In this document: one piece after another, positions 23,719 through 31,115 of the stretch
How the letters are laid out: each line of letters opens with the position of its first letter
How positions within the stretch are numbered: the stretch's first letter is position 1
Assembly (NCBI GenBank): GCA_937862675.1
Contig: CALMEC010000065.1
Location: forward strand, 1 to 33,308
Reading direction: 5' to 3'
Length of the DNA: 33,308 nucleotides
Origin: an uncultured Actinomycetes bacterium
Lineage (GTDB): Bacteria; Actinomycetota; Thermoleophilia; Miltoncostaeales; Miltoncostaeaceae
Notes under the pieces: model-generated
Told to the model about the DNA's origin: nothing
Databases searched by the model: none
What the model saw: the letters and a program-made list of their open reading frames with translations, nothing else
Program-made: the position numbers and the translations under genes

Positions 23719-24447
23719 ATGGGTCGTCGGTTCGGTCTCACCCTGGTCGCGTGTTCCCTGATCGTCGTCGTCGCGGTGTTCGGCGGCCGCATCGCCCTGC
23801 GCGTCGCAGCGGCCGGGACGCCCGACGGCAGGAACCTCGCACCGCTCGGGACGGGCGAGCACCGCGTGGCCATCATCTTCGGTGCGGGCCTCTCCCCGGG
23901 CGGCAAGCCGTCGCCGCTCCTTGACGACCGGCTGAAGGCGGGGGAGGACCTCTATCGCCGCGGCATCGTCGACCGGCTCCTCATGACCGGGGACAACTCC
24001 GTCGTCGAGCACAACGAACCCGGCGCGATGCGCCGGGCGTCCATCGCCCGCGGCATCCCGGCGGACGTCATCGCCGTGGACTACGGCGGGAGGCGCACCT
24101 GGGACTCGTGCGCGCGGGCGAAGCAGGTGTTCGGGGTCACCGACGCGGTGGTCGTGTCGAGCGACTTCCACTCCGCGCGCACCGTCGTGGTCTGCGAGGC
24201 GGCGGGCATCAGAGTCCGGGGTGTCGTCGGGGCCTCCACCGGCCGGTTCGGCCTCGGCGAGCGGACGCGGTGGCGCATCCGCGAGCTCGGGGCGTCGTGG
24301 AAGGGCGTCTACGACGCGTGGATCTCGCATCCCGACACGGCGGTGAAGGGCGACCCGATCGACATCTACGACCCGAAGGACCTGGAGGAGTCGCTCGCTC
24401 CGGGCGACCGCGACGCCCCGACGCGGTCGACGACGAGCCTTCCGTGA
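23719..24447 (+). CDS. SanA/YdcF-like membrane-anchored protein (DUF218)
   Basis: This 242-residue protein has an N-terminal transmembrane anchor (about residues 6-32) and an outside DUF218 domain. IIFGAGLSPGGKPSPLLDDRLKAGEDLYRRG and LLMTGDN form the family core, and VVSSDFHSAR follows at the second conserved block. Relatives (SanA, YdcF, ElyC) affect cell-envelope integrity and vancomycin sensitivity; their chemistry is not settled. The tail after about 215 is acidic and probably disordered. Confidence 0.88.
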   Translation: MGRRFGLTLVACSLIVVVAVFGGRIALRVAAAGTPDGRNLAPLGTGEHRVAIIFGAGLSPGGKPSPLLDDRLKAGEDLYRRGIVDRLLMTGDNSVVEHNEPGAMRRASIARGIPADVIAVDYGGRRTWDSCARAKQVFGVTDAVVVSSDFHSARTVVVCEAAGIRVRGVVGASTGRFGLGERTRWRIRELGASWKGVYDAWISHPDTAVKGDPIDIYDPKDLEESLAPGDRDAPTRSTTSLP

Positions 24448-24578
24448 CCCGTGCCGCCACCCGGGGTGCGGGAGCCCGCCGCCGCCCGATTGGAACATAA
24501 CCGCGGTTTGCGTGCGTCATTGTGGCCGGGGGTGTGTCCACGGGCGAGCTCCGCGGACGGGTGCGGCCGGCGTGTCGC

Positions 24579-25241
24579 TCAGGGACGGAGCTGGAACGGC
24601 GGGTAGCGGTCCGTGACGAGGAGGAACGCGTATGCGGCGACGCGGTTGGACCAGCGGAGGACGCCCTCGACGTAGGTGAACAGGGAACGCGGATAGCGTC
24701 CGGTGAACAGGATCGCGAACCACGCGAGGATCGTGGCGACGATCGCTCCGATGCCGAGGAAGAACAGGACGATGTAGTGCGGGATCGCGAGGAGCCACTT
24801 GACGAGCGGCAGTCCGCGGCTGAGTTCGCGTCCCGCGTCCGGATACGGGACGTCGAGATGGACCGACTGCTCCTCGTCGGTCGACGGATAACGGTCGTCC
24901 ATAAGGGCGAGGTAGACGCTGACGCGATTGCTGAACCGGGTGAGCTGCAGATTCCAGTCGTACCACCAGCGCGGGTACTTCCTGCGGAAGAGCAGCATGA
25001 GCAGAACCGGGAGGACGAGGACACCGATCCCCCCGACGGCGTAGTTCGCGCTCTCGTTCCCCGCATTGAGGGCGAAGCTCCCGCCCTCGAGCGTGGAGAG
25101 GAGGACGGCGATCGGGATGATCAGGATGAGCCGGAACGCGGTGCTCAGCCGGTTGAGCGCGCGGTCCGGATGGTCGACCGAGAAGGTAAGCGGATAGGGG
25201 TCCTCGGTCCCCGGCGGGTGTTCCACTGGTCCGGACGTCAT
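24579..25241 (-). CDS. DUF4389 membrane protein
   Basis: A 220-residue integral membrane protein with two DUF4389-like halves. Hydrophobic segments lie at about residues 35-50, 68-86, 143-165 and 165-180. Repeated R(W/F)SNRV and DRYP motifs (LTRFSNRVSVYLALMDDRYP; LRWSNRVAAYAFLLVTDRYPPF) show an internal duplication. The function of this family is unknown. The start at 25241 follows GGGAGGCGG. A TTGACG/TATCAT promoter lies about 46-73 bp upstream. Confidence 0.85.
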   Translation of the reverse strand: MTSGPVEHPPGTEDPYPLTFSVDHPDRALNRLSTAFRLILIIPIAVLLSTLEGGSFALNAGNESANYAVGGIGVLVLPVLLMLLFRRKYPRWWYDWNLQLTRFSNRVSVYLALMDDRYPSTDEEQSVHLDVPYPDAGRELSRGLPLVKWLLAIPHYIVLFFLGIGAIVATILAWFAILFTGRYPRSLFTYVEGVLRWSNRVAAYAFLLVTDRYPPFQLRP

Positions 25242-25286
25242 GATAACCGCCTCCCTCGGGGACGCCGCCGGTGTGACGGTGGGGTC

Positions 25287-25314
25287 ATGATAGTCGGGCG
25301 GCGGAGGGCGTCAA
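25287..25314 (-). promoter_or_regulatory. Promoter of the DUF4389 gene
   Basis: On the minus strand TTGACG (25314-25309) and TATCAT (25292-25287) are separated by 16 bp, giving a leader of about 40 nt before the ATG at 25241. Confidence 0.6.
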
Positions 25315-25432
25315 TCGCTCGAGAGACGATCCGCGGCGTGCCGTGCATGACCGGTCACGCCCTCGTCCGTCGAGCCGGCCGGTGGCGGTCGTCGGTCGCG
25401 CCACATGCACAGTGACGTCCACTCCCCACGAT

Positions 25433-25438
25433 TAGCAT
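25433..25438 (+). promoter_or_regulatory. -10 box for a leaderless transcript
   Basis: TAGCAT lies exactly 7 bp before the ATG at 25446, the third case of this geometry in the window. No ribosome site precedes the gene. Confidence 0.55.
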
Positions 25439-25445
25439 CCGCACG

Positions 25446-25925
25446 ATGTGGCGCACGCTCCTCTTCGCCGCCCTCGCCGTCGCCGGCGGCATGTGCCTGG
25501 CCCTGCAGTCGTCGGTGAACGCACGGATGCGTGACGTTCTCCGCGGCTCGCCCTGGGGTGCGGCGATGGTTTCGGTGGTGGTCTCGTCGGTCATCCTGGC
25601 CGCCCTCGCCGTGACGGCCGGCCAGGGCCGCCAGGTCGCCCGCGGACTGGGGCACGGGCCGTGGTGGGCCTATCTCGGCGGTGTCCTCGGCGTGGTCTTC
25701 CTGGTGACGAGCCTCGTCGCGGTCACCCACATGGGCGCCACCGTCACCTACATCGCCGTGACCCTTGGCGGCACGGCATCCGCGGCGGTGGCGGACCGGT
25801 TCGGGCTGTTCGGGCTCACGCAGATCCACCTGGGGTGGCAGCGGATCGCCGCGATCGCGCTCATGACCGGTGCCCTGGTGCTCCTCCTGCACGAGACGCT
25901 CTCGCGGAGTACGTCGGGCGGCTGA
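25446..25925 (+). CDS. YdcZ/DUF606 DMT-superfamily membrane protein
   Basis: A 159-residue protein with five predicted transmembrane helices. The GGMCLALQSSVNARMR motif in the first helix and the central PWWAYLGGVLGVVFLVTSLVAVTHMGATVTYIAV stretch are typical of the DUF606 (YdcZ) half-size drug/metabolite transporter family. These often work as dimers or with a second copy, but no partner is seen here. Substrate unknown. Confidence 0.88.
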   Translation: MWRTLLFAALAVAGGMCLALQSSVNARMRDVLRGSPWGAAMVSVVVSSVILAALAVTAGQGRQVARGLGHGPWWAYLGGVLGVVFLVTSLVAVTHMGATVTYIAVTLGGTASAAVADRFGLFGLTQIHLGWQRIAAIALMTGALVLLLHETLSRSTSGG

Positions 25926-25938
25926 ACGCGTCGCCGCG

Positions 25939-25988
25939 GGTCCGGTGGTCGCGGAGGCGGCCCACCCGCCTGCCGCGACCACCGGACC
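25939..25988. terminator. Long bidirectional terminator hairpin
   Basis: GGTCCGGTGGTCGCGG (25939-25954) and CCGCGACCACCGGACC (25973-25988) are perfect 16-bp arms. Inside them AGGCGG pairs with CCGCCT, giving a 22-bp stem with one bulged base. It lies between convergent stops. Confidence 0.8.
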
Positions 25989-26001
25989 GATCGGACCCGC
26001 C

Positions 26002-26595
26002 TCAGTCCTGGGCGCGTGCCAGGGGCTTCCCCAGGGGAAGGCCCCTCCCGCCCAGTGAGAGCGACGCCACCGCCATGAAGATGTAGACGCCGACCGCGGC
26101 GAACGCGAACACGACGACGCCGGCCGTCTTGTGCATGCCCTCCGAGGTCTTCAGCGTCGCGATGGTCTCGACGACCAGCGCGATGACGACCAGCAGGAGC
26201 AGGAACATGTAGATCGACGGAAGCCGGACGCTCGAGAGCATCAGGAAGAAGATGAGGATCGTCCAGGAGATGAGGAAGAGCGCGACGGTCCGCTTGACGT
26301 CGTCCGCCGGGATCGCGAACCAGTCGTGGGTCAGCCCGAGGACCAGCACCGGGAAGCTCCACCAGAAGCCGAGGAAGATCCCGAAGACCGACGCGACGAA
26401 CGACTCGCCGTTCCGTACGGCCCAGACGGTCGCGATGAGCAGGCCGAGCCCGGTGGCGGCCAGGAGGATGGGAAGCGCCGCCCCGCCGGCCGCGGCGGGG
26501 ACGTAGCGCACCAGCGTCAGCCCGAGCGCGATGGATCCGACGACGAAGATGGGGACACCGAGAAGCTGGGGATCGCCTTTGCCTTCCACCTGCAT
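26002..26595 (-). CDS. GPR1/FUN34/YaaH-family acetate-type transporter
   Basis: This 197-residue membrane protein has six predicted helices. The N-terminus (GDPQLLGVPIFVVGSIALGLTLV) and FLGFWWSFPVLVLGL follow the family pattern (NPxxLGLPxFxxGSxALGL; GFW-SF). Relatives such as SatP/YaaH move acetate or succinate across the inner membrane. The gene is divergent from a response regulator across a 354-bp gap that holds a one-mismatch copy of the palindrome found near the two alcohol dehydrogenases. That suggests a link between alcohol oxidation and acetate flow, which is inference. Confidence 0.8.
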   Translation of the reverse strand: MQVEGKGDPQLLGVPIFVVGSIALGLTLVRYVPAAAGGAALPILLAATGLGLLIATVWAVRNGESFVASVFGIFLGFWWSFPVLVLGLTHDWFAIPADDVKRTVALFLISWTILIFFLMLSSVRLPSIYMFLLLLVVIALVVETIATLKTSEGMHKTAGVVVFAFAAVGVYIFMAVASLSLGGRGLPLGKPLARAQD

Positions 26596-26787
26596 GCTCC
26601 CTTCGTGAGATGCCGCCCGCGGCGGCGGTCACGGGCATCCTCACCGGCCGGCACGGGACCGGCTGCGGCGGGTTCTCCCGTCCCGGTGGCCGCGACGGAC
26701 CGGGACGGGCCCGGGACGGCGCCGTTTGCAGGGGGATCACGGCCCATTCGCCCCGAACGCCCAGGGGTCGCCCGAAGGGACGACGGA

Positions 26788-26803
26788 TCACCCCTTCGGG
26801 CGA
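26788..26803. promoter_or_regulatory. Operator-like palindrome, copy 1 (one mismatch)
   Basis: TCACCC-CTTC-GGGCGA matches TCACCC-N4-GGGTGA at 11 of 12 arm bases. It lies about 190 bp before the transporter start and about 150 bp before the response-regulator start, farther than the other copies. The case for binding here is therefore weaker. Confidence 0.45.
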
Positions 26804-26914
26804 TGGCGGCGTCGTGCGGATCCGGGTGCGGAGGAGACCGCCGATCCCCGCGACCATGGGGATCGGGCCGGATCCCCGGACGCATCGGAGCACGATGCGG
26901 CGCGCTCGGCGCGC

Positions 26915-26943
26915 TTGCCCGACGACGGTTCCTGACCCAGGAT
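26915..26943 (+). promoter_or_regulatory. Promoter of the first response regulator
   Basis: TTGCCC, a 17-bp spacer and CAGGAT end 6 bp before ATG 26950. This predicts a nearly leaderless transcript and supports the upstream of two possible starts. Confidence 0.5.
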
Positions 26944-26949
26944 CGGGCC

Positions 26950-27627
26950 ATGCCGAGCCCACGGACGCCGTCGGACGGGACGACCCGGACCATGCCCACG
27001 GTGCCGGTCCGCGTGGTGGTGGCCGACGACCATCCGGTCGTCCTGTCCGGCGTGCGCCAGCTCTTCGCCGCGACAGCCCGGTTCGCGCTCGTCGGCGTGG
27101 CGGCCACGGGGGCGGAGACCGTCACGATGTGCGGGTCGACGACGCCGGACATCCTGCTCCTCGACCTCCGCCTGCCGGACATGTCGGCCGCCGCCGTGTG
27201 CCGTCGCGTCCACGCCGAGTCCCCGTCGACGGTCATCGCGGTGTGGACGGCGCAGCCGGACGCGATGGCGCTGCGCGGCTGCCTTCGGTGGGGTGCCTCC
27301 GCCTGCCTCGTCAAGGACGTCGCGGAACGCGATCTGCTGGGACTCCTCCTGCGGGTGTCGTCCGGACGGATCGTCATCGATCCGCGCATGGCCGGTGAGC
27401 TCGTCGTCGTCCCCGACGACGGGCTCCTCTCGCTCCGTGAGCGGGAGGAGCCCGTCCTCATGGCCCGCGGTCTCACCACGCCGAAGATCGCCGAGCATCT
27501 GGGGGTCTCCGCCAACACCGTCAAGGCCCATCGCCGGTCCATCCTGGCGAAGCTGGGCGCACGCAACCGGGTGGAGGCGCTCCTCGCGGCGGAGCGCCGC
27601 GGCCTCCTGCCGGACGACGTCGCGTGA
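26950..27627 (+). CDS. NarL/LuxR-type response regulator 1
   Basis: This 225-residue protein has a receiver domain at about 19-135. VVVADDHP holds the acidic pocket, and Asp72 in ILLLDLRLPD is the phosphate acceptor. The switch Thr (WTAQPD) and the Lys in CLVKD complete the site. A LuxR-type helix-turn-helix lies at about 155-215 (LSLREREEPVLMARGLTTPKIAEHLGVSANTVKAHRRSILAKL). The start at 26950 is preferred from promoter position; ATG 26992 would remove 14 residues. It is a paralogue of the second regulator at 30363 and has no kinase gene beside it, so the GAF kinase may serve both. It converges with the FmdB-like gene, only 6 bp from its stop. Confidence 0.9.
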   Translation: MPSPRTPSDGTTRTMPTVPVRVVVADDHPVVLSGVRQLFAATARFALVGVAATGAETVTMCGSTTPDILLLDLRLPDMSAAAVCRRVHAESPSTVIAVWTAQPDAMALRGCLRWGASACLVKDVAERDLLGLLLRVSSGRIVIDPRMAGELVVVPDDGLLSLREREEPVLMARGLTTPKIAEHLGVSANTVKAHRRSILAKLGARNRVEALLAAERRGLLPDDVA

Positions 27628-27633
27628 GCGGTG

Positions 27634-27894
27634 TCAGCGCGAGGTCGACCACTCCGCGCGGGAGGACGGATGCGCACTCCCGCCGCAGCAGGAGCAGCCG
27701 CCGTGGCCGGAATAGTCGCGGATCGTCGGGGTCCCGTCACCGCGTGCGGGGCGTGAGCTCACGAAGCCGGTCATGAGCTGCTCCGCCCCGCCCCCGCAGG
27801 TGGTGCACACCATGTCGTCGGGGCGCAGGAACCGCTGGCGGAAGATCTCGAACCGGGTGTCACACGCGGTGCAGCGCATGTCGTAGCTGGGCAT
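27634..27894 (-). CDS. FmdB-family zinc-ribbon protein
   Basis: An 86-residue small protein that opens MPSYDMRCTACDTRFE. Cys8, Cys11, Cys30 and Cys33 form a C-x2-C...C-x2-C zinc ribbon. The C-terminal part is flexible and has a second Cys cluster (GGCSCCGG), common in this family. FmdB proteins are thought to regulate or support amide, methylotrophic or monooxygenase operons, but their function is unproven. It follows adh1 on the same strand by 24 bp with the ribosome site GGAGAG, so it is co-transcribed with the dehydrogenase. Confidence 0.88.
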   Translation of the reverse strand: MPSYDMRCTACDTRFEIFRQRFLRPDDMVCTTCGGGAEQLMTGFVSSRPARGDGTPTIRDYSGHGGCSCCGGSAHPSSRAEWSTSR

Positions 27895-27918
27895 CTGTCT
27901 CTCCGATGGGGACGGGCG

Positions 27919-28992
27919 TCAGGGTGTGACGGCGATCTTCACCACTCCGTCCTCCTGGTTGGAGAACAGGTGGTAGGCCTCCTCGATGTCGTCGAGGGAG
28001 TAGCGGTGGGTGATGAGCTGCGAGAGGTTCAGCCGGCCGGTCTTCACGAGGTTCATGAGCGACGTCAGGCGCTTCTTGCCGCCCGGGCAGAGGGTGCTCC
28101 GGATGTCGATGTCGCCGATGCCGTAGATGAACGCCTCGAGCGGGATCGAGATCTTGTCGCCGTACACCCCGAGCGACGACACCATCCCCGCGGGGCGCAC
28201 GGCCTTCAGACAGTTCTCGAACGTCTCCTGGATGCCCAGCGCCTCGATCGCCACGTCGGCGCCGCGCCCCTCGGTGAGGGCCTTCACCTTGGCGACGGGG
28301 TCCTCCTGCGTGTAGTCGATGACGACGTCCGCGCCCATCCTCTTCGCGAACTCGAGGCGGCGCTCGTTGGCGTCCACGGCGATCACGAGCCCCGCTCCGC
28401 GGAGCCGTGCCCCGGCCGTCGCGCACAGGCCGATGGGCCCCTGGGCGAAGATGACGACCGAGTCGCCGAACTGGACGCCGGCCGTCTCGACGGCCGCCAG
28501 GCCGGTTGTCGCGATGTCGGTGACGAACAGGACGCTCTCGTCGGAGAGGCCCTCCGGGATCCGGGCCAGGTTGGCCTGGGCGTACGGCACGCGGAAGTAG
28601 TCGGCCTGCACCCCGTCGGCCGAGTTGCCGAGGCGCCAGCCGCCGATGATCCCCCACCGGTCCTCGTAGCCGGCGCACTGCGACGCGTCGCCCGACTGGC
28701 AGAAGTAGCAGGTGCCGCACGGGGTGATGGCGGCGACCACCACGCGATCGCCCGGTTCGTACCCGTAGACGGCCTCCCCCACCTCATGGATGACCCCCAC
28801 GGGCTCATGTCCGACGATCCGGCCCTGGGCGACGGGATACTCACCGCGCCAGATGTGGGAGTCGGTGCCGCAGATGGAGGTGGTGGTCATCCGGACGATC
28901 GCGTCGGTGGGGCCGCAGCGCGGGACCGGTACCTCCTCGATGTGGATGTCGCGGACGTCCTTGTAGACGGCGGCGCGCATCGTGTCGGCCAT
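27919..28992 (-). CDS. Zinc alcohol dehydrogenase 1, secondary-alcohol type
   Basis: This 357-residue enzyme is a medium-chain dehydrogenase. Catalytic zinc ligands are Cys41, His62, Glu63 and Asp159 (VTDIATTG). A structural-zinc set Cys92, Cys95, Cys98, Cys106 is present. Several segments match the Thermoanaerobacter/Clostridium isopropanol dehydrogenase class: DGVQADYFRVPYAQANLA, GARLRGAGLVIAV and STLCPGGKKRL. Those enzymes prefer NADP through a Gly-Ser-Arg; here Asp207 ends the second strand, which indicates NAD. A likely reaction is secondary alcohol to ketone, though other alcohols or aldehydes are possible. It heads an adh1-fmdB operon. Its promoter (TAGTGT -10, 29055-29050) lies next to a perfect palindrome shared with adh2. 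Confidence 0.9.
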   Translation of the reverse strand: MADTMRAAVYKDVRDIHIEEVPVPRCGPTDAIVRMTTTSICGTDSHIWRGEYPVAQGRIVGHEPVGVIHEVGEAVYGYEPGDRVVVAAITPCGTCYFCQSGDASQCAGYEDRWGIIGGWRLGNSADGVQADYFRVPYAQANLARIPEGLSDESVLFVTDIATTGLAAVETAGVQFGDSVVIFAQGPIGLCATAGARLRGAGLVIAVDANERRLEFAKRMGADVVIDYTQEDPVAKVKALTEGRGADVAIEALGIQETFENCLKAVRPAGMVSSLGVYGDKISIPLEAFIYGIGDIDIRSTLCPGGKKRLTSLMNLVKTGRLNLSQLITHRYSLDDIEEAYHLFSNQEDGVVKIAVTP

Positions 28993-29049
28993 CGCTGTCA
29001 GCCCTCCCGGTCCGGTGCGGCGGTCGGTGTGACCACCGGTCCGTCGCGG

Positions 29050-29137
29050 ACACTATGAGACGCGGGCCCCTGTCGCCACGTCGTCTCACCCTTTCGGGTG
29101 AGACGCGGTGGTCGCGGACGGGGCCGCGGCGTAGAGT
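29050..29137. promoter_or_regulatory. Divergent adh1/kinase promoter pair with central palindrome (copy 2)
   Basis: Palindrome arms CGTCTCACCC (29082-29091) and GGGTGAGACG (29096-29105) flank TTTC; the core is TCACCC-N4-GGGTGA (29086-29101). On the minus side TAGTGT (29055-29050) predicts an adh1 start near 29043. On the plus side TAGAGT (29132-29137) predicts a kinase start near 29144. The palindrome centre is about 50 bp from both. The -35 boxes are poor on both sides, as expected for activator-dependent promoters. Confidence 0.65.
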
Positions 29138-29220
29138 CGGGCGACGTCTCCCGGAGAAGGTGCTGAGCCCTGGCCACGGATGTCTCCACCACAACCGCGC
29201 GGTCCTCCGACCTGAACCTC

Positions 29221-30360
29221 ATGGCGCGCGCCGACGCCGCGGGTCAGCGGCTCTTCCGCGAGCTCGTGATCTCGCGGATCGCCTGGTCGACGGCCGGCGA
29301 GGTGAGCCGGCTCATCGCGGTCGACCTCGTCGCGTTCTCGTTGCGGGTCGCGGGCTGTGACCACGTGCAGCCCTGCGAGCAGCACCACTGCCTCGACCGT
29401 CTGGAGCTCAAGGCCGTCCTCGGCAACCGCGGGTCCCGGCTGCCCGGCCTGCGCATCCCTCCGGGGGAGGGCGTCGGCGGGCAGGTCCTGGAGACCGGCC
29501 GTCCCCATGCGGTCACCGACTACGGCGCCGCCCCGTTCGACCGGGCCCTGGTGGACCTGGTGGCCACCGAGGAGGGCATCGGCGCACTGACGGCCATCCC
29601 GGTGTCGTTCGGGGGCGAGGTCCGCGGTGTGCTGCACGTCGGCCTGCGCGGCGATCGCGTGTTCAGCGAGGCGACCGTCGCCGCGCTCACGCGTCTGGCC
29701 ACCTACGCCGGCGCGGCGCTCTCGGCGGCCCGGGACCGCGCCCGCGTGGAGGAGGTCGCCGCGCTGCGCGAGCGCCGCCGGCTCGCCCGGTCGCTCCATG
29801 ACGACTTCGGCCAGCGACTGTTCGGGCTGGGCATCACCGCCAAGGCCGCCCGCGCCAGCGCCGCGACCGGGGGCGCCGACCTCGTCGCGCACCTCACCTC
29901 GCTCGAGCAGCAGGTCGCCGGTGCGGCCGCGTCCTTCCGCACCACCATCACGACCCTGGCGCGGCCGTCCCGTCCGTCGGGGGTCCTCGCCGTGATGCTC
30001 CGCGAGGACATCGCGTCGTTCACGACGCGCACCGGCGTGGCCGCGCACCTGCTGGTGCTGGGCGACCCGGGCGAGATCGAGGCCGCCCGGGAGGACCTCA
30101 TCTTCCAGGTGCTCCAGGAGGGCCTGCGCAACGTGGAGCGCCACGCGCAGGCGGCCGAGGTCATCGTGACCCTGGCATACGCGGCCGAGCACGTCGAACT
30201 GGTCATTCAGGACGACGGCATCGGCATGGGGCAGTCGGAGCCGTTCGGCGGCATGGGCCTGCGGATGCTGCGGGACGAGGTACGCCGGTACGGCGGCGAG
30301 ATCCGTTTCTCACGCAGTGAGGACACCGGCTCCACGATGCGCACGCAGGTCCCGCTTTGA
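29221..30360 (+). CDS. GAF-domain sensor histidine kinase (NarL-partner type)
   Basis: This 379-residue soluble kinase has a GAF domain at about 20-170, then a HisKA_3 dimer region with phospho-acceptor His193 (LARSLHDDFGQRLFGLGI). The C-terminal HATPase has its N-box at LQEGLRNVERHAQ (Asn304) and the G1 box DDGIGM at 331-336. No membrane helix is seen, so it senses a cytosolic signal. The GAF domain contains an unusual Cys/His cluster: Cys46, Cys52, His55, His56, Cys57. ATG 29221 has no ribosome site. An in-frame CTG at 29170 lies 9 bp after GGAGAAGG and could be the true start, adding 17 residues. The stop touches the response-regulator gene, so the two form an operon. Confidence 0.9.
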   Translation: MARADAAGQRLFRELVISRIAWSTAGEVSRLIAVDLVAFSLRVAGCDHVQPCEQHHCLDRLELKAVLGNRGSRLPGLRIPPGEGVGGQVLETGRPHAVTDYGAAPFDRALVDLVATEEGIGALTAIPVSFGGEVRGVLHVGLRGDRVFSEATVAALTRLATYAGAALSAARDRARVEEVAALRERRRLARSLHDDFGQRLFGLGITAKAARASAATGGADLVAHLTSLEQQVAGAAASFRTTITTLARPSRPSGVLAVMLREDIASFTTRTGVAAHLLVLGDPGEIEAAREDLIFQVLQEGLRNVERHAQAAEVIVTLAYAAEHVELVIQDDGIGMGQSEPFGGMGLRMLRDEVRRYGGEIRFSRSEDTGSTMRTQVPL

Positions 30361-30362
30361 CG

Positions 30363-30998
30363 ATGGCCCGGCGTCCGCACTCGGTGGTCGTGGCCGACGA
30401 CCACCCGATCGTCGTCGCCGGCATGCGCCTGGTCTTCGGCGGCAGCCGCTTCTTCGAACTCGTCGGTGAGGCGTCCACCGGCGCCGAGGCGCTGGTCCGG
30501 TGTGAACAGCTGCGTCCGGACATCCTGCTCCTCGACCTCCGGCTGCCCGACCTGCCCGCCGCCACGATCTGCGAACGCGTCAAAGAGCGTCAGCCCGACA
30601 CGAACATCGTGATCCTGACGGCGTACCCGGAGGAGATGGCGGTGCGCAGCTGCCTCAAAACCGGCGCCGCCGCGTGTCTGTTCAAGGACGCCAACGAACA
30701 GAACCTCCTGTCGGCGCTCATGCAGGTCGTCCACGGCCGCGGGGTGATCGACCCGCGCATCGCCGGCGCCGCCCTCCCCCGCCGCGGCGCCGCCGCACCG
30801 GCCGACAGCACCCTCACGGCACGGGAGTCGGACGTGCTCACGCTCATCGCCCGCGGACTCACGACACAGGAGATCGCCGACGAGGCCGGGCTCTCACCCA
30901 ACACTGTGAAGAGTCACATGCGCTCGGTCTTCCGCAAGCTCGACGCCCACAACCGGGTGCAGGCCCTCGCGGTGGCGAAGGAGCGCGACCTCATCTGA
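30363..30998 (+). CDS. NarL/LuxR-type response regulator 2
   Basis: This 211-residue protein has a receiver domain (about 6-125) with VVVADDHP, phospho-acceptor Asp58 in ILLLDLRLPD, Thr in ILTAYPEE and Lys in CLFKD. A LuxR helix-turn-helix follows (about 145-205; LTARESDVLTLIARGLTTQEIADEAGLSPNTVKSHMRSVFRKL). A TTG at 30357 overlapping the kinase stop is an alternative start. It lies directly after the GAF kinase and is its obvious partner. The LuxR domain would bind a two-fold palindrome such as TCACCC-N4-GGGTGA, which is inference. Confidence 0.92.
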   Translation: MARRPHSVVVADDHPIVVAGMRLVFGGSRFFELVGEASTGAEALVRCEQLRPDILLLDLRLPDLPAATICERVKERQPDTNIVILTAYPEEMAVRSCLKTGAAACLFKDANEQNLLSALMQVVHGRGVIDPRIAGAALPRRGAAAPADSTLTARESDVLTLIARGLTTQEIADEAGLSPNTVKSHMRSVFRKLDAHNRVQALAVAKERDLI

Positions 30999-31016
30999 GC
31001 GCCGGCGTGTGCCGGG

Positions 31017-31063
31017 GCCGTCCGTCCGCGGGCCTGACCGTGCAGCCGGCGCGGACGGACGGC
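31017..31063. terminator. Bidirectional terminator between the regulator and adh2
   Basis: GCCGTCCGTCCGCG (31017-31030) and CGCGGACGGACGGC (31050-31063) form a perfect 14-bp stem with a 19-nt loop, between convergent stops at 30998 and 31116. Confidence 0.7.
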
Positions 31064-31115
31064 GTGCGCCACCCGGCGATCGTCCCCGCACGGGGGACGA
31101 GGTGGAACCACTCAT

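Larger units (their letters stand above)
26596..26949. other. Divergent intergenic region between transporter and response regulator (354 bp)
   Basis: A very GC-rich region with no convincing gene. It holds CGCCCGAAGGG (26769-26779) and CCCTTCGGGCG (26792-26802), perfect 11-bp arms separated by 12 bp. The right arm forms part of the operator-like copy at 26788-26803. A promoter for the response regulator is at its right end. No TANNNT -10 box for the transporter is visible. Confidence 0.6.

Noticed and set aside
26596..26949. Frame continuing upstream of response regulator 1
   Set aside because: The extra residues are Arg/Pro/Gly-rich, and the receiver domain begins normally just after ATG 26950.
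29082..29105. Palindrome between adh1 and the kinase read as a terminator
   Set aside because: It lies between divergent gene starts, where no transcript needs to end, and has no T-run; its core recurs upstream of adh2.
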